From the NCBI GenBank assembly GCA_963932145.1, contig OZ010580.1:34313551-34377550 (forward strand): 64,000 nucleotides of DNA. Reading direction: 5' to 3'. Made by a program: the position numbers and the translations under genes. Source of the DNA: Acanthosepion lycidas (lineage: Eukaryota > Mollusca > Cephalopoda > Sepiida > Sepiidae). The notes beneath the pieces are model-generated. The model was given only the letters and a program-made list of their open reading frames with translations, was not told the DNA's origin and searched no databases. Positions 31,533 to 43,639 of this stretch are shown one piece after another. How positions within the stretch are numbered: position 1 is the first letter of the stretch; each line of letters begins with the position of its first letter.

Positions 31533-32133
31533 CTGAAAATAATTAAATATTTGCTATTATTTTTACAAAATAAATATTATTTTGTAAACAACATAGTAAC
31601 ACATTCTGAAGTATCAATAAGAAATGTTATTGTCAGGGAGGAAAAAAAAAAAAAAAATGATACTATTGTTATAATGAATACCAGTTGCTTTAGCTGTGGT
31701 TTGAACCTTGTGCTTTAATTAACTGTTTCCCTCCTCCAACTCAGTAGATTCCAATAAGGTAATGTAAATAATTCTTACATGTAGCATTTTTTATCTATTT
31801 TTCCTTTTAAGTTTATTAATGTTATTTGTTTTCACCTATTAATAGTTGTAAATTTAATAGTATTCAGTTGTCCATATTTCTTAAGAAGAAGCATTATTAA
31901 GCTTAATTTTTGTTTTATTCCTCTTTATTGTTGCTTTTTGCTACAATTCTCGGGTTATTTAACATTATACAGGCATAGATTACAAAAAAGATCACCACTG
32001 TGACCAAATTTATAATACATTGTTCAAGTGAGACAGGCTCCTCAGGAAATATATAATTAACTCACCATGCAACTGTAGTTCCAGGGGTGAAACTGCAGTA
32101 TACACATACGCACACACAATGACAAATATTGCA

Positions 32134-32134
<1 letters not shown>

Positions 32135-32174
<40 letters not shown>
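32135..32174. repeat. TA microsatellite
   Basis: About twenty TA units. Further arrays lie at 32894-32942 (CA then TA) and 33158-33197 (CA then TA). Confidence 0.93.
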
Positions 32175-32179
<5 letters not shown>

Positions 32180-32891
32180 TAAATTTCATAGTCTAATAAA
32201 AGGTTTAAAAGCTTAACCCAATCATAGGATAGAAAAACCCTTTATGAAGCCGTCAAAAAAACAAATTGTAGTTCAGTGTGACATGCTTATGTACAAAACA
32301 GCCATTTAGAAAAAAAAAAAAAAAAAAGTAAAACAAAATTCTTTAGACGCTTAACGACATATTATGGTGCTAAAAGCTATCTTTCGATGTGATTGACCAG
32401 ATGCTGTGCATACATGAATGCCATCATTTTCTTTGAAATGGACACCCCGACCCTACCTTGGCTTGAGCTCTTTCCGAAGGTGACTGATATGTGGATAAAA
32501 ATTAACTTTTAGGCCCGTTATCAAAATGGTCACCCCAGCTGTTTCCATAGTAATTAATTTTGCGAATGAACATGCTTATAAAGATGTATAAATTTCAAGA
32601 TTGGTTATTCTTAAATTTTCGCTTGAGGATAAAACAGGGCTTGATAGTTTAATTCAATTTAATTTTAATAATTATATTGAGATTTTCGGCTCTCATTTTT
32701 GAAACATGAGAACTCTTATATAGCGAAGGAATCATATTTTTTTTTTAAAATAATTTAATTATTTTAAAAATAGCTCTACTACTGTATGGAGCACTGTTTT
32801 TTTTTTTTTTTTTTTTTAGATAAAAACAAAAATACTAAAGAACCCTGGATTATTTACCTAACTTGTTCTTTTCTATTTTTCTACATGTTTG

Positions 32892-32943
<52 letters not shown>

Positions 32944-33156
32944 ATTATTTATTTAAAAATATGATTCCAACATGCTTTTTAAATAAATAATTATATTTTA
33001 AATAATTAAATAAATATTTAAATAAATAATTAAATAAATAATTATATTTATGCTCTACTTTTGTATCAAGCACTATTTTTTTAAAATAATGACAAAAATA
33101 CTAAAGAACTTTGGATTATTTACCTAACCAGTTCTTTCCTATTTTCTATATATTTT

Positions 33157-33197
<41 letters not shown>

Positions 33198-33389
33198 GGG
33201 GTAAGATGTTATTTTCCAATTCTTCTGCTAATAAATTAATAATATTTGTTATTTTTGTGCACTTTTCTTCATTTCATTTACTCAGGTGCATATTAATATT
33301 TGTTGGTTTACCATTTATTTTTCTTACCATATCCCACAATTTCTTCATTGATGTATCAGCATCAAGTTTTGATATATATTTATTTTCAT

Positions 33390-35150
33390 GATTCTCTTTA
33401 TATAAGTTTTAAAGATGCACTGTGGCTTTCCACAAGTTTTTGATAGTTCTGTAGGTTAATTTTTGTTAGTTGAAAATGTTTCTTTTTGGTATTCAATGGC
33501 TTCTCTGCATTTAGTTGTGAACCAAAGTTTGTGCTTGACTTGTGATTTGACTAAGGATTTACAGATTGTTTGTTTTGCTATTTGGATTAATAAATTTGTG
33601 AAATAGGTCAGTGGGTTTGGTTCTTAGAATATTTTATTGGTAATTAAGGATTGACAGATATCTGCCAGTTTTCCTTATGGAGTTGCCATTTAGAGAGACT
33701 CTCATCTGGCATTGGTTTATTGGAGTCAATGAAAATAGGAGTGTGTTCACTCCCACATTGATCTTTACAGAGTCTCCATTGGAAATCCATGAAGGTTGAG
33801 GGGGAGAAAATTGATAGATTTAGGACTGGCATAGAACCAGAAGCTGGATGGAGATAAGTGTAGGATTTGTCATTCAATAAACATAAGTCATATGTATTAG
33901 ATTTTCAATGATATGGCCAATTGGGTTGGAGTTTTTGCAACCCCAGAGCTCACTATAAGCATTAAAGTCTCCAACCAATAAGAAAGGAGTGGGTAACTGG
34001 TCAATTAGTTTATTAATTTCAGTTTGTCCTAATTTATATCTTGGTGGGATATATAGTTAACATATGGTTAATCTACAAGGAAGAGTGGTTTGTGTTCAAT
34101 CTCATGTGGGGTGGTACTTTTTACTAATATTGAGGTACCACCAATTGTTCTATAGTCTGTGGCTGATCTAGATGTTTTATTATAGCTATTATATATTTTT
34201 AAATATAGATTGTTGGATTCTTTTTGCATTTTTTCTTGGAAGTAGATTATAATTGGAATATAGTCTGCCATCATTTATTTGATGTCTTCATAATTTACAA
34301 TAATTCCCTTATAGTTCCATTGCCAAATGGTGACACTACAGGTCATGTTTATTCTGTTTTGGCTTTATAGATGGAGGAGCATCTTGTGTTTCCATCCTAG
34401 ATTTGCTTTCATAGTTAGCAATATCCATGTGATCCATGGTATTTGAACTATTTCTAGGTTTGTTTTTTTTTGAGTTTTCTCCTGGTTGTTGTTTAAGTCT
34501 TGTTTGGTATTTTGTTTAACATTAGATGTTTCTGTTTTTTGTTTTTCTTTTTTGGTGTCATTACTTAGTTGAGATTTTGAATTTTGAAGTTTTTGATTTT
34601 CGCTGATTCCAATGAATCAAATTGATTTTGTATTAGAATTTCTTGAATTTTTCTTTTATTTGGTATTAATGAATTGTTTTCTTATTAGGATTTAGTTCTT
34701 TGGGAGGCATTTGATTTTGTTGGTTTGGAGAGTTTGATTCTGGTTTTGCTGATATGGAGTTTGATTCTGGTTTTGCTGATATGGTGTTTGATTCTGGTTT
34801 TACTGATATGGTGTTTGATTCTGGTTTTGCTGTAGATTTTTATTCTTTGAGTATTGTTCCAAGTTCATTCATGAGTGTGAGTTGTCTTAGATTTGAAAGA
34901 GTTTATTTGCTGTTGTGCATTTTGACATTCTTGGTTGGTGATTTTTGGGCAGTTTTTCTTTTAGTAATTTTGGCATATAGAGATGTAGAGAAGGTATTTT
35001 TTCCCTATTTTTCTTGTTTCTGAAAAAGTGATGTTTGTGGCATATTTTATTTTTGTTATTTCTTTTTCTCTTTTACAGATCTCATTTGCCTTTGAATCAG
35101 CAGTATAAATTCATGAAATATTTTGTTAAGCTCTATTTCACTGCCTGAAC
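33390..35150 (-). mobile_element. LINE family L-E relic (ORF1-like region and endonuclease)
   Basis: The minus strand has an APE-type endonuclease in pieces: IGGTSILVKSTTPHEIE (about 34100-34150), LYIPPRYKLGQTEINKLIDQ and FLLVGDFNAYSELWG (about 33940-34060), then degraded sequence to about 33400. Upstream (34300-35150) a Gln/Ser/Asn-rich ORF1-like zone with a 30-bp repeat is suggestive but not diagnostic. The style is of the I/jockey group. No reverse transcriptase was recognised. Confidence 0.7.
34735..34835. repeat. 30-bp tandem repeat, about 3.4 units
   Basis: Unit TTTGATTCTGGTTTTGCTGA then TATGGTG and three more bases. It creates the FDSGFADMV-type periodic ORF on the plus strand at 34754-35023, which is not a gene. 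Confidence 0.85.
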
Positions 35151-36534
35151 CAGATTCTAGATGGGGTCTTTTAATTTTTAGTAGTGATGGGATGATTAAT
35201 TAGAACTGGAATCGAGAATCGGAAATATCAGAACATTTTGGGATATTGAAATTGGCATCAAAGAATTTATAACCTAATTTCAAATTCTCCAAATGATTCT
35301 TTGGATATATTTTTTTATTATTTAAAACTTAATTTTCCATTCCTGGTACTACTAATAAAAAAATATAAATATTTACTGATTTTAAACTATCATTAAAACT
35401 AAAATCTATAGATCATAACAATACCTAAATATGATGTAAATTTATTTTACTTGTGTAAAAAAAAAAAAAAATGTGTAAGTTTCTCCTCAGTTCCCAAACT
35501 TTCCATGAAGTTCACTAGTTTAAAATCTGTTTCAGTTCAAAGTAAATTCTTTGGTTTTAATTTCTTTTTAAACATTGTTAATTCACCCATTTAATATAAA
35601 TTATTGATTTAATAATTATAATCATAGTTATGTCATATAAACACAAAATGAATTCACATTGTTATTTAACTGGGCCCTCTTTTAAGATAATTAATTTTTT
35701 AATTTATAAAAAAGAAAAAAAAAGCATTGTCTGCATTTAAAACCCTAGAAAAAAAATTTAGTTTCTTATTACATAAAATTTTATTAAGAATTTTAGGACT
35801 TAAATATGAGTAGCTAGGTACATAAGTGATTTACTTAAAGAAATTGTTCTCTCTATTGTTTTTAAATTTTACCAATTTTTTTAAATAACAAGGATATTTA
35901 ACTTTATTTCATAAGCTTTTGTATTCATTTTAACAATGTAGGTATTGGAATCAGAAATTTAGAACGGTATCTGGAATTGTATCAGAATTGGTAAAAATAT
36001 TGGTATCATCCCATCATTAATTTTTAGTGCCATAGAAGTTTGAGTTGCACTTTTATCATTCCTGCTCCCAACTAGCACAGGAGCTTTTTAATTGGAAATG
36101 TTTTGGGTTTAATCATTCACCCAAATACCAAGGATACCGGAATAGCATATTCATGTTAGTGAGTTATCAAAAACACCTGGGATGTCTCTTGTTCCTACAC
36201 CCTAATTATTCAACGTGCTCAAAACCACCCCATAAATATCAGCTGTCAATGACCAACCCACCCGATGTATACTCTGCCATAATATATGATGATATCATTG
36301 CAAATAACACAGGAAGTCATGCAAATAATGAGACTTTGACCACAAACAGTGGGCCAGTTTGATTATATTGAATTCTAAAGGGTTAAATAAATGATTCAAT
36401 TTGAAATTATCTGATGATTAAATGGATCAACAGACAACTGCAGATAGCCAAAGATTGCAACAGCTGAAACGTGATAATAACAACAAAGATGAAGATAGTT
36501 TTGTAAATAACATAAATAAAATCAACAAATTTGG

Positions 36535-36640
36535 GAATTTCTATGCCCTATATACCTTAAGAATATGAGCGATCATGGCTCTCCATAATTTCCTATCCTT
36601 CTGTAGCTTTTCTATAATTTTTAACATCTGGCTTCAAATT
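36535..36640 (-). mobile_element. LINE family L-A 3' end fragment, inverted
   Basis: The minus strand reads LQKDRKLWRAMIAHILKV, the final block of L-A, close to the copies at 9.5 and 44.1 kb. Confidence 0.65.
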
Positions 36641-36732
36641 AGCAAGTAGCGGAAATTTATAATATCATGTCATATCAGGTTGATGCAGATAATGGATGAG
36701 CCATGGAATAAAAGGTTTATTCTCTCAGGTGC

Positions 36733-36792
36733 ATTATTATATCCATGATATAATAATACCTAATAAGGTGTTATTATATCATGAATATAATA
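36733..36792. repeat. Hairpin: 27-bp arms, 6-nt loop
   Basis: TTATTATATCCATGATATAA...ACC and its near-perfect reverse complement around TAATAA. Two mismatches in 27. It may be a MITE core. Confidence 0.8.
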
Positions 36793-37599
36793 ATCACAGG
36801 AGAATGGAATAGCTGTCCAAAAAAAAAAAGTGAGTTTTATACCACAAAGTCATACACAAAATCATATATACATATTTACATTTGTCCCACGTAAAGAAAA
36901 TATATAGCACATGTCTATGTAGCAAACTGTGTGAAAAGAGAATGAACAGATAGGATCTTGCATATAACAATCTTCTGTATTTCTGGAGAAGTCATATTTA
37001 GGATTCCAGATTCAAGCGAGCTGGATTTATCTGTTATGTCCCTAATGGGGAATTCCACAAATTGGGTTTTTCAAAACATGAGGACTGTGAGTTGGAGATA
37101 ATTTCTTTCTATATATGGGGAAGATATATTCCCAAAGAGAAATGGTGCCATGGGCTTGTAAGCTGCACCATGTGAGTGCTGACTGGGGGAGGCAGATTTA
37201 GCCTCCATCAAGGTGAGGCAAGGGCTTCATCCGTGCTAAAAAGCAACTGCTTGGTTTGACTCCTGGAAGCTGACTGATTGCCACTTTCATCACTGTATGA
37301 AGTGACATCACCAAGTGGCTGTCATGTGACCCATGTTACTTCATCTTGACCAAAGGGAGATAATCACTTTTTGTATCCCTACATAATCAAGCATTTCATC
37401 TATTTTGTGAATCTCAACAACATGAACATAGGAAAAGTACTTTAAACTTAGATTCTTATACTTTTTTTAATCATTTCACCCCAAACAAGGCAAGAAATCC
37501 ACTAAGACTAAAGGGGTTACTGAGTGTGAGAGAATATGAGAAAAACAAGTATTAAGGAGAGAGGACAATAAAAAAAACAAGTATTAAGAAGATAGAAGT

Positions 37600-37830
37600 T
37601 TACAATTGACATTGCATTTAAATTTTTGAAGATCAAAATTGACTGGAAGCTACAAGAGAGTTCCACAAGTGAGAAGTGCAAAAAATGAAACTGTTAGCAT
37701 AGAGTTTACAGTTACATTTAGCCAAATCAACTGTAATTAATGAGACCTTGTTGCCAATCTAGTACTGTGATTAAATTCATACCATGAAAGTATTTATAGA
37801 AAAGGCATAAGGAAGCTACATTACAGCATT
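37600..37830 (-). mobile_element. LINE family L-C 3' terminal fragment
   Basis: The minus strand reads CNCKLYANSFIF, then HLWNSLVASSQF and a final NAMSIVNF-like block, parallel to the ends of the L-C copies at 13.9 and 51.3 kb. It is followed by the same A-rich tail type seen at 28.6 kb. Confidence 0.7.
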
Positions 37831-38400
37831 TCACAATTTGATAAAACTGAATCAGTTCAAAAATCTATCCAGAAATACCATAATCTTTCAACTTGTAAAA
37901 AAGTCCAGTATGCTAAACCCTGTCCAATGCTTTCAAGATATCCAAAGCAGCAGCCCAAACTCCACCATTTTTATCTGAAGCTTAATAGTCTCTTTCAGTA
38001 ATAGTTGTTAACATATCAGCTGTTGACCTAAAGAAGCAAAAGCCATATTGCTTATCTGAGATGCTTAACCAATTCAGAGTTAATTACAGCCTCTGGTACT
38101 TTGCCAAAAAGGAGGAGATGGCTAATAGGCCAATAGCAGGATCAGATGGTTCGTCCAAGTTCTCAAAGACTGGAACTACAGATGAGGATTTTCAACAAGC
38201 AGGGAAGCAAAAAGCGTCAAGGTACTTATTGTCATGTTTAAAGAGGACAGGATAGGGTTCAGGAGCACATTTCTCAAGGACTATTGCAGGGATACCGTTA
38301 CGTTCCCATATAACACTTAACCAGGTGGTTGATTCTGGGTCAGCCTGGTCAGCAGTGACTAGATGTTCTGATCCTTGCACATGCTGCCTATACCAGAAGA
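37830..38400 (-). pseudogene. LINE family L-C reverse transcriptase N-terminal part
   Basis: The minus strand has GIPAIVLEKCAPEPYPVLFK (about 38240-38310), then CFPAC-KSSSVVPVFENLDEP, QYGFCFFRSTADMLTTITER (about 37995-38060) and AAALDILKALDRV-HTGLF. This is the first half of a jockey/CR1-type reverse transcriptase (the fingers and the QYGFR block). Stops are present and the catalytic YADD region is deleted, the sequence jumping to the tail at 37830. Confidence 0.8.
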
Positions 38401-38436
38401 TGTTTTGGTCCTCATGTTTGCAGGATGATGAATCGA

Positions 38437-38590
38437 TTACAGGGCCAACCCCATGCTGTTTGATACTGGACTAGATATCAGTCCAAAGTGTGTATTGAAT
38501 GCTGTGAAATTAATCCTAATGAGTATACTGGTAACAGAAAGTCTTGTGAATAGGAGGTTACTTTTTAATAGACGACTCAAAGAAATATCA
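38437..38590 (-). pseudogene. L-C endonuclease C-terminal fragment
   Basis: PDHTLISIDISLSRLLKSN on the minus strand matches the SDH-type end of an APE endonuclease and is paralleled by SDHIELSIDISFKSSIKKE at 40080-40140. Confidence 0.65.
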
Positions 38591-39230
38591 ATAGATATTA
38601 AAGTGTGATCTGGTGTTTGGGAATTTGTGGTTTCCCAGGTTTCTGTAATGATTACAAAGGTCCTTTGTTGTCTGGTTTGTAATATTAATTCTTTCTCCAA
38701 ATTTGGGAGATCCCCCTCTTCAGTAGTTGCAGGTACTGGCCCATCTGTAAAACTAATTCCTTCTCTTATCTGTGCCTTGAACCATTACTTCCAAATAGGT
38801 GGAGATAATTTCTCTGCCTCTCTTGATATATCATCTAAGCCTGTCACCTCAGATGTTTCTTTGACAACTCGGGCTTTCAAACTACATGGACAGAAAGGCA
38901 GTCTCAACTTTTAGTCATTAATTGTATCTTTTTAATTTTCAATAAGAGTATTATCAATGAGCCTCACAAATCTATTCCCTATCTGAATTCCTTCAATGCA
39001 GGATAAAAGCCTAAGGTCAGCAAGGCTATTTCTGGCTGCTGACAGACAAGCTATTGCCAGTCTCTTGATTTTGCCTTTGTCCCTAAAATTATCAAATATT
39101 ATACTCAATTGACCCCTTCTTTCTTTCTGGGAATTCATGAGACATAATCTTGTCAACTTGCATTTTCAGGCAAGCAGACATATCTATATGTCATCTTGTG
39201 CTTTTATCTCTCTCTCTCTGTTCCAAGTCA
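38590..39230 (-). pseudogene. Unidentified protein relic, about 210 codons
   Basis: A minus-strand frame with few interruptions and ordinary amino-acid composition, unlike the A/T-skewed false ORFs around it. Readable blocks are NFRDKGKIKRLAIACLSAAR (about 39030-39090), LADLRLLSCIEGIQIGNRFV, then after a stop LRLPFCPCSLKARVVKETSE, VTGLDDISREAEKLSPPIWK and EGISFTDGPVPATTEEGDLP. It ends where L-C endonuclease-like sequence begins. I do not recognise the family. It may be an ORF1 of a LINE or a captured gene fragment. Three stops and one frameshift make it non-functional. Confidence 0.5.
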
Positions 39231-39400
39231 TATTCCAAATTAACCCTCTCTTTTCCTTTTTGCCAGTGTCACATACATATCCTCTGTGAAGATCCAGTTT
39301 AGAAATGATAGCTGAAACCATGGATGGAGTTATATACATATCACTCAATACAGACTCACTTCTAAGTGGAAAGTCAAGCAAAGGTACTCCAGATGAGTTA
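39184..39400 (-). pseudogene. LINE linker-region fragment (L-C-like)
   Basis: LDFPLRSESVLSDMYITPSM and VSAIISKLDLHRG resemble the segment between endonuclease and reverse transcriptase in jockey-type LINEs (the VSAIISKL-type helix). It is out of order relative to the pieces at 38.2-38.6 kb, so it belongs to a separate or rearranged copy. Confidence 0.5.
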
Positions 39401-39959
39401 AGAATAGGATTTAAAGAGAATTTACAAGCAAACTATTTACTTTTATCTGCAGATTATGTTAACACCTCAAACTGAAGAGTGAAGAGAAGAGGATTAGAAA
39501 ACTTACTCTTATTTAACACACTATTACAGAGCCACCAGTAGTCATATGAATAAACTTTTTACAGCCTCATTCTCTCACCAAACAATGACTTATCCTCTTT
39601 GAGGTTACATTTGCAATTATTTTGAGCAGTCACAAATAAGTAGAATTGTCCTGCTGGTACAATTGGAAAAAGTGATTCCTATGGGATATAGAAGTTGTAC
39701 AGGCTTGTTGTGGATCTAGGAAGGCTGTGTGAATATTTAAAGTTATGCTGCAAATAAAACATGCAATATCCACAAACAAATTATAAAAAAGGGTCAAATG
39801 GTGACAATATTCAATTACGACAAAAGGGACAAGTTTGGAACAACAAATTAATTTTTATATACACAATTTTACAATTTTTTAGTTTTGTAATGATGTGTGC
39901 AAGAGTATATTTAAGAGAAAAAGTTCTTTACTGCTTCAGAAATGTTCAATGCCAGAAGT

Positions 39960-40560
39960 AAGTAAAAGAAGGTTAAGAATATCAATCCAAGGGGTGTCTC
40001 AAATGTCATGAAATAAATCTTAATCAGTATACTGGTAACAGAAGTAGTCTTGTGAATAGGACATTCCTTTTTAATAGACGACTTAAAAGAAATATCAATA
40101 GATAATTCAATGTGATCCGAATTGCTAAGGGGATAGAGTTGTGATGCTCTACAAGAGCTTGGAGAGGAGGTAAAAAACAAATCAAGTAAAGAAGAATAAT
40201 GAACAGGTTTATTAGGGAAATGAGTAGGAAAATCCACTGAGAGACTGAGCAATGGAAAAATTAAAAGTCTGAATACTGGCAACATCAGTAACATTAGAAT
40301 GCTTAAGCCACTTGACATGATGAACATTAAAATCACTAAATACAAAAATGTTAGCAGATGAATGCAGAGAGAGAGAGCCATTTTTATATTATCAGAGATG
40401 TTGTTTAATATATTACCATCATGAGAAGAACAACAATAAAGGAAAAAGATATGGTTAACAGAATGCAATCATGAAAGTCAAAAGCACATGAAAGAATCTG
40501 GGGACTTAAGAGACAATTCCCTTGCAATTGGGAGATTTTTCCAAAATATAAACACTGAGG
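39960..40560 (-). pseudogene. LINE family L-C endonuclease relic
   Basis: Minus strand: VDFPTHFPNKPVHYSSLLDL then FFTSSPSSCRASQLYPL and SDHIELSIDISFKSSIKKE. These are C-terminal endonuclease blocks ending with the SDH catalytic His. The earlier GDFN block is shifted out of frame. Opposite strands only give short ORFs. Confidence 0.7.
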
Positions 40561-40887
40561 TCATGCATATGTATGCTAGAATCTTTTTGGCAAAGTGGGA
40601 GATAACTAAAAGAATTGACCAAAATAAATAATTTAACCATTATAATAATACTATTAGATCTATAATTTAAGTTTTCAGTGGGAGATAACTAATGACTTAA
40701 CACACAAAATGCAAAAAGCCAGAAACAAGAAAAAAAATTTCAATAACAGGAGACATTTCAAGTAATTGGTTTTAAGTCTTATATCTATATCAGTCTGTTC
40801 ATGAATCTGTAAAATATCACTTATGTTTTGGAAATATAGGAAGAAAATGTTAAATTAAGCACAAAGGAATATAAAAACAATGATAAA

Positions 40888-40890
40888 GTG

Positions 40891-40957
<67 letters not shown>
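40888..40957. repeat. TG then TA microsatellite
   Basis: Six TG units and about 28 TA units. Confidence 0.95.
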
Positions 40958-40959
<2 letters not shown>

Positions 40960-41399
40960 ATAAAAAGAAACTAAACAAATGAAAAAAGACATCAGAATTG
41001 CATTTGGTGGGTTACCTGATACCTGGAGACATTATTCAGAAAAGTGAAACCACTAAAATACTTTTCTCTTAGATATGTTCTGATTCTGATTCTTTTTCTT
41101 CTAAGTAGTGTCTCAATACACAGACATTATCTTGTAGGATGTTCTTCTGGGCTTTGGAAATGGAGACACCAGAAATGAAAAGAAAGATGAAGCTCTTGAA
41201 AATAAAAGGACTTATTCTGAGGTCAAAGAAAATGACATTATTTATATTAGGAGTGAAGAAAAAAGAATATGAAACAGAGGAAAGAGAAAAACAAAGAAAA
41301 GATAAAGAAGAAATGGCAATAAAATAAAAAAAAAACAAGAGAAAATATATTTTTTTTATTAAATTAAGGGAAGAGAGAAACAAAGAGCATAGATAAAAA

Positions 41400-42440
41400 A
41401 GAAAATAATGCAGAGACAAAAGATAAGAAGAGGAGGAAAGGGAATAAAGGAAAAGAGAAGAGAGAACAAAGGAAAAGTATAGAGAAGAGAGAGTAAAGAG
41501 GGAGAAGAGAGAGATAGTAAAGGAAAAGAATAGAGAAGAGAGTAAAGGAAAAGAATAGAGAAGAGGGAGAGAGAGTAAAAGAAAAGAACAGAGAAGAGTG
41601 AGTAAAGGAAAAGAACAGAGAAGAGAGAGTAAATGAAAAGAACAGAGAAGAGAGAGAGTAAAGGAAAAGAACAGAGAAGAGAGAGAGTAAAGGAAAATAA
41701 CAGAGAAGAGAGAGAGTAAAGGAAAATAACAGAGAAGAGAGAGAGTAAAGGAAAATAACAGAGAAGAGAGAGAGTAAAGGAAAATAACAGAGAAGAGAGA
41801 GAGTAAAGGAAAATAACAGAGAAGAGAGAGTAAAGGAAAGAACAGAGAAGATAGAGAGTAAAGGAAAAGAACAGAGAAGAGAGAGAGTAAAGGAAAACAG
41901 AGAAGAGAGAGAGAGTAAAGGAAAAGAACAGAGAGAGAGAGTAAAGGAAAAGAACAGAGAGAGAGAGTAAAGGAAAAGAACAGAGAGAGAGAGTAAAGGA
42001 AAAGAACAGAGAAGAGAGAGAGACTAAAGGAAGAGAAGAGAGAGAGTAAAGAAAAAGAACTGAGAAGAGAGAGAGTAAAGAAAAAGAACTGAGAAGAGAG
42101 AGAGTAAAGAAAAAGAACTGAGAAGAGAGAGAGTAAAGAAAAAGAACTGAGAAGAGAGAGAGTAAAGAAAAAGAACTGAGAAGAGAGAGAGTAAAGAAAA
42201 AGAACTGAGAAGAGAGAGAGAGTAAAGGAAAAGAACAGAGAAGAGAGAGAGAGAGAGTAAAAGAAGAGAGGAGAGAGAGAGTAAAGAGAGAGAGTAAAGG
42301 AAAAGAACAGAGAAGAGAGAGTAGAGTAAAGGAAAAGAACAGAGAGAGAGAGTAAAAGAAGAGAGAAGAGAGAGAGAGAGAGAGGAATGGAAAAAAATAG
42401 AGAAAAGCAAGCAAATGAAATGAATAGAGAAGAGAGCAGT
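41400..42440. repeat. 1-kb polypurine minisatellite, 29-bp unit
   Basis: The core unit is CAGAGAAGAGAGAGAGTAAA followed by GGAAAATAA or a close variant, with a 29-bp period that is very regular at 41700-41830 and 42056-42230 and shorter interrupted units between. The plus strand is almost pure purine, so the GALNS transcript carries a long pyrimidine tract. It generates a 351-codon Ser/Leu/Phe-rich false ORF on the minus strand. Confidence 0.93.
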
Positions 42441-42659
42441 GCTATATTTAGCTATGATTTCAATAAGCTATAGCTTAGGGCTTCACACTGTTGCCTCATT
42501 TTTAAATCATATATTTTTATTTTATCATTAAGTTTTATTCCTTAACACTAAACCATCAAAAATGATATATAATCATTAATAAATAATAATCATGTATAAT
42601 TATTTAAAATTTTTTTTACCAAAATGTTTTTAGAGAAGGGCCTTGAATTTCATATAGCT

Positions 42660-42890
42660 GGTGAAAGCCTGGCCCTGGAAGAAAGAGTAAAGGAAAAGAG
42701 AGAGTAAATAAAGAGAAGAGAGAGAAGACAAGAGGGGAAAAAAAAGAGTGGATAGGAAGATAAAGGAAAAAAGGGAGCGGAGAGGAAGGGTAAAGAGAGC
42801 AGAGAGGAAGGGTAAAGAGAGTGGAGAGGAAGGGTAAAGAGAGCAGAGAGGAAGGGTAAAAAGAGCGGAGAGAAAAAGTTGGATAAGCAA
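42660..42890. repeat. Second purine-rich minisatellite, 22-bp unit
   Basis: Four units of the type GCAGAGAGGAAGGGTAAAGA plus GA at 42776-42875, within a wider purine-only stretch. It is probably related to the 41.4-42.4 kb array. Confidence 0.85.
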
Positions 42891-43275
42891 ACAGATATAT
42901 GTCGGAAGTAAAATGGATATATTTTATTGAAGTATATAATGAATATCTTGCAGAAAGATATTGCTTTAAGGTAAAAAGTTGACATTAAAGATACAATGCA
43001 TTTGAAGAAGTGAAGAATATTCCATTCTAAATCTTACATGACGAGTGATATGTTGACCCAACAGGCAAATTATGTCCAGGCTATTTACAAGAGAAATGGC
43101 AATGAAGAAGAGATATAGATAAAGCATTAAGATAAAATTTATTGTATCATTCATGGACAGTTGAAGGTAACATCATCTTGTTTCAGCGGGTGGGGGGGCA
43201 GGGGTTAGCAGCAAAGAGGCTGTGTAAAAGGGAAAAACAAAATAAACACATACACAGTGAGAAACAGTTACTTAC

Positions 43276-43419
43276 CTTCCAGCCATCAGCCAGTCTTTGT
43301 AAACAGGAATATTTGGTGTTCGCTTGTTGTCATAAGGACCAAAGTGGCAATTGGGAGACCCAAACCATTCATGGAAGCCATGTTTAAGAGGATGATAGTG
43401 TGACCTGTGACCTAAATGC
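43276..43419 (-). CDS. GALNS: GALNS exon 5 (144 nt): HLGHR and [11 protein letters not shown] region
   Basis: The first base completes the Trp codon from exon 4, giving the sulfatase motif GKW-HLGHR with active-site His142. Downstream are [19 protein letters not shown] and [16 protein letters not shown], closely following vertebrate GALNS. The acceptor is CTACAG at 43420-43425 and the donor GTAAGT at 43270-43275. The length of 144 nt equals human exon 5. It ends after two bases of an Arg codon that is completed in exon 6. The large gypsy element in intron 4 lies upstream, and the polypurine minisatellite in intron 5 lies downstream. Confidence 0.97.
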
Positions 43420-43639
43420 CTGTAGCATCATGGGAAGAGATGAGTATTAAAAAGCAACAACAAATATTTTGCTTACAATATATATTTGACATAATAAAAA
43501 CAAATATTAGTTAATGTCAGTGTTATGCTAATGAGGAAGAAACTAAAGAATGCTGTTATAGAAGGGGTTAAAAACAAAGTTTAATAAATCTCACTTACAT
43601 GCTATTGATACTGAAATCTGAAGGTGCATTGGGATAGCC

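Larger units (their letters stand above)
31533..43275 (-). other. GALNS intron 5 (11.7 kb)
   Basis: Holds AT and CA microsatellites (32.1, 32.9, 33.16 kb), a LINE L-E relic (33390-35150), a hairpin repeat (36733-36792), LINE L-C and L-A relics (36535-40560), an unidentified protein relic (38590-39230), a TG/TA microsatellite (40888-40957) and two purine-rich minisatellites (41400-42440, 42660-42890). The segment 37000-37390 is less AT-rich than its surroundings and may be another dispersed element. The 105-codon ORF at 36045-36362 resembles nothing I know. Confidence 0.85.

Noticed and set aside
36045-36362. 105-codon plus-strand ORF
   Set aside because: No recognisable motif, in an intron and near LINE and SINE remnants. 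Not enough to call a gene, though I cannot exclude a mobile-element fragment.
41359-42414. 351-codon ORF on the minus strand, rich in Ser, Leu and Phe
   Set aside because: It is the translation of the 29-bp polypurine minisatellite and nothing else. The absence of stops follows from the lack of suitable bases. No domain is visible.
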